A stretch of DNA of 64,000 bases from Sphingomonas quercus (GTDB lineage Bacteria > Pseudomonadota > Alphaproteobacteria > Sphingomonadales > Sphingomonadaceae), in NCBI RefSeq assembly GCF_018863195.1, contig NZ_JAHKRT010000001.1, positions 248,001 through 312,000 of the forward strand, in the 5' to 3' direction. The position numbers and the translations under genes were made by a program. This document shows, one piece after another, positions 63,472 through 64,000 of this stretch (its first letter is position 1; every line of letters begins with the position of its first letter). Under the pieces are notes generated by a model. That model made no database searches and was not told where the DNA came from. It saw only the letters and a list, made by a program, of their open reading frames with translations.

Positions 63472-64000
63472 ATGATCCCCCGCTACGCACGCCCGCAGAT
63501 GGTCGATATCTGGACGCCGGAAAGCCGTTTCCGGATCTGGTTCGAGATCGAGGCGCATGCGCTGGACGCGATGGCCGAACTCGGCGTCGTGCCGAAGGAA
63601 GCCGCCGCTGCGGTGTGGGCCAAGGGGGGCTTCGACGTCGCCCGCATCGACGAGATCGAGGCCGAGGTGAAGCATGACGTCATCGCCTTCCTCACCTCCG
63701 TCGCCGAGCATGTCGGCCCCGAGGCGCGCTTCCTGCACCAGGGCATGACCAGTTCGGATGTCCTCGACACCTGCCTCGCGGTGCAGCTGAAGCGCGCCGC
63801 CGACCTGCTGATCGCGGACCTCGACGCGCTGCTCGCCGTGCTGCGCCGCCGGGCGGAGGAGCATCGCTACACGCCGACGATCGGCCGCAGCCACGGCATC
63901 CATGCCGAACCGGTCACCTTCGGCCTCAAGCTTGCCCAGGCCTACGCGGAGTTCGATCGCTGCCGCGCCCGCCTCGTCGCCGCGCGGGAAGAGATCGCCA
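63472..64000 (+). CDS. purB: adenylosuccinate lyase (5' part, continues past window)
   Basis: The first 176 codons of PurB. It acts twice in purine synthesis, releasing fumarate from SAICAR and adenylosuccinate. MIPRYARPQMVDIWTPESRFRIWFEIEAHALDAMAELG, then EVKHDVIAFL, HQGMTSSDVLDTCLAVQL and YTPTIGRSHGIHAEPVTFGLKLA are the conserved class segments, including the catalytic His in SHGIHAEP. AGGACAGC precedes the ATG. The frame is open to the right edge. Confidence 0.95.
   Translation, partial: MIPRYARPQMVDIWTPESRFRIWFEIEAHALDAMAELGVVPKEAAAAVWAKGGFDVARIDEIEAEVKHDVIAFLTSVAEHVGPEARFLHQGMTSSDVLDTCLAVQLKRAADLLIADLDALLAVLRRRAEEHRYTPTIGRSHGIHAEPVTFGLKLAQAYAEFDRCRARLVAAREEIA

Overview
The window is high-GC alphaproteobacterial chromosome, most likely from a sphingomonad (order Sphingomonadales). 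The evidence is family content and organisation: CcrM and GcrA together, a split F0 operon with b and b' subunits, three-gene PntAA/PntAB/PntB transhydrogenase, a 45-residue aa3-oxidase subunit IV, DUF2794, a TorF-type porin, PEP-CTERM and FeeM proteins, and the CGTCATGCTGAACC-type intergenic repeat. Species assignment is inference. Gene density is very high, no gap exceeds 300 bases, and I found no rRNA, tRNA, CRISPR array, insertion sequence or prophage. Most of the window is core chromosome.

Layout. 1-3.2 kb: a GFA-family protein (cut by the left edge), an enoyl-CoA hydratase, glmU, and divergent gph. 3.3-10.5 kb: a complete phosphate regulon, phoR-pstS-pstC-pstA-pstB-phoU-phoB, with a three-repeat Pho box inside the 3' end of phoR. 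10.6-13.4 kb: an SDR dehydrogenase behind a palindromic operator, DUF2794, cysE and a TauE/SafE transporter. 13.5-15.2 kb: a FeeM-type N-acyl amino acid synthase facing a PEP-CTERM protein. 15.5-17.7 kb: ahpCD divergent from oxyR. 17.7-21.6 kb: pgsA, an LplT-like MFS protein and a GAF-GGDEF-EAL protein with a degenerate GGDEF. 21.7-25.1 kb: pnt operon and cytochrome oxidase subunit IV. 25.2-26.7 kb: an NtrC-type regulator with degenerate AAA+ motifs.

26.7-31.9 kb: folP and ccrM, whose upstream region carries seven GANTC sites in about 150 bp, then rnhB, thiD and glmM. 32-33.1 kb: an RTX protein. 33.3-41.4 kb: a chemotaxis cluster (mcp, STAS, cheA, cheR, cheB, cheD, cheY, cheW, and an unknown 115-residue protein). 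41.5-46.3 kb: tsaC, argDF, an ABC-2 permease and gcrA. 46.5-56.2 kb: parE, an unknown protein, a LysR regulator, apaG, metZ, leuB, recO, an acyltransferase whose frame runs 663 bp into the convergent TorF-like porin gene, and two unknown secreted proteins. 56.3-61.2 kb: uvrC, a small membrane protein and the F0 operon atpI-B-E-F'-F. 61.3-64 kb: a lipoprotein, radC, an EF-hand protein and the start of purB.

Functional groups: phosphate sensing and uptake; methylation-linked cell-cycle control (CcrM writes GANTC methylation and GcrA reads it); peroxide defence; chemotaxis with CheR/CheB/CheD adaptation; cell-wall precursor enzymes GlmM and GlmU; and energy coupling. No obviously new multi-gene system is present. 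The best candidates for new biology are the FeeM/PEP-CTERM locus with its alternative-hairpin leader, the degenerate NtrC-like regulator, the unknown gene ending the chemotaxis cluster, the acyltransferase/porin overlap, and the dense GANTC array before ccrM.
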